Of a DNA stretch of 5,445 bases, positions 5,097-5,445 are shown piece by piece (positions within the stretch are counted from its first letter, which is position 1; each line of letters opens with the position of its first letter). The DNA is taken from the NCBI GenBank assembly GCA_019312705.1, contig JAFDCW010000476.1:1-5445 (forward strand), written 5' to 3'. Origin of the DNA: Deltaproteobacteria bacterium. Its GTDB lineage: Bacteria > Myxococcota > Polyangia > Polyangiales > B10-G4. The notes beneath the pieces were generated by a model. The model saw only the letters and a program-made list of their open reading frames with translations. It made no database searches and had not been told where the DNA came from. The position numbers were made by a program, and so were the translations under genes.

Positions 5097-5445
5097 TCAG
5101 CGTTGCCGGTGAATCGGCCACAGGTCGACGACGCGGCCTCCTCGCACGACGTGGTAACGGTCGAAACACGCCGCGGCCATGCACGAGTGGTTCGGCAAGA
5201 TGCGAATGCGCTCGCCAACCGCCATGGCGCCGGTGGTCACACCGTGCTCCTGGCTGAGTGACGTGAGCATGCGGTGTTCATCGAGGCGCGCAGCGTCGTA
5301 GTCCGCATAGATCCTGCCCATCGTCGAGACGGCGCCCCGAGGACCGGAGTCCTTGGACAGCGAAAGCCCCCCCGCATCGACCACCGACCACCCCCCAGAA
5401 GACCCCGCGGCGGTGCGACTGCTGACCACGGTAGAGAGCACGGTG
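5097..5445 (-). CDS. C-terminal part of DSD1-type PLP enzyme (D-serine dehydratase / D-threonine aldolase family)
   Basis: The frame is open from the right edge to a TGA at 5099-5097, so only the last ~115 residues are present and the start is outside the window; the GTG at 5441-5439 is an internal valine in TVLSTVVSS, not a start. The residues match the C-terminal domain of fold-type III PLP enzymes related to alanine racemase: VVDAGGLSLSKDSGP, then SQEHG, VGERIRILPNHSCMAAACF and DRYHVVRGGRVVDLWPIHR. In the family the His and Cys of PNHxC bind zinc in yeast and chicken D-serine dehydratase, whereas characterised D-threonine aldolases have His-x-Asp. The HSC here therefore favours D-serine dehydratase-like chemistry (D-serine to pyruvate and ammonia), though the PLP lysine and substrate residues are off-window. 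The 67-residue gene follows 66 bp downstream on the same strand. Confidence 0.88.
   Translation of the reverse strand, partial: TVLSTVVSSRTAAGSSGGWSVVDAGGLSLSKDSGPRGAVSTMGRIYADYDAARLDEHRMLTSLSQEHGVTTGAMAVGERIRILPNHSCMAAACFDRYHVVRGGRVVDLWPIHRQR

Noticed and set aside
5097..5441. A complete 114-residue gene starting at the GTG at 5441.
   Set aside because: The frame stays open to the window edge, and the sequence matches only the C-terminal domain of a much longer PLP enzyme, so this is a partial gene.

Overview
The window is GC-rich DNA that is almost fully coding. It carries a lipoprotein with an Asp/Gly/Pro-rich stalk, a small beta-barrel-like envelope protein, and many short intergenic distances. 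This composition suits a deltaproteobacterial or myxobacterial (Myxococcota) chromosome. That assignment is an inference from style and composition, because no taxonomic marker gene is present.

Layout from left to right. (1) The last 27 codons of an unidentified plus-strand gene (to 86) converge on (2) a minus-strand two-gene operon. This operon is a class III-like sirtuin (1309-2145) followed, with a 4-base ATGA stop/start overlap, by a 396-residue protein of the HEXXH peptide-modification family (TIGR04267; now described as alpha-ketoglutarate-dependent HExxH peptide beta-hydroxylases) at 122-1312. (3) Across a 53-bp divergent gap lies a tight plus-strand cluster: a small secreted or outer-membrane beta-rich protein (2199-2693), a 431-residue lipoprotein with a repeat-encoded linker (2717-4012) and a TIGR00725/SLOG-type nucleotide-binding protein (4023-4508). 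(4) A 318-bp convergent intergenic region (4509-4826) is full of structure. It holds a 159-bp long palindromic element with 30-bp arms, then a row of short hairpins that includes a 25-bp tandem repeat. (5) A minus-strand 67-residue protein of unknown function (4827-5030) follows, downstream of the 3' part of a DSD1/D-threonine-aldolase-type PLP enzyme (5097 to the right edge).

The two items most worth attention are the translationally coupled sirtuin + HExxH hydroxylase pair, which looks like a protein or peptide modification module without a visible precursor peptide, and the 159-bp palindrome. In the palindrome every transition-type mismatch in the stems is a G-U wobble in the plus-strand RNA, which suggests a transcribed, folded 3' element rather than only a DNA repeat.
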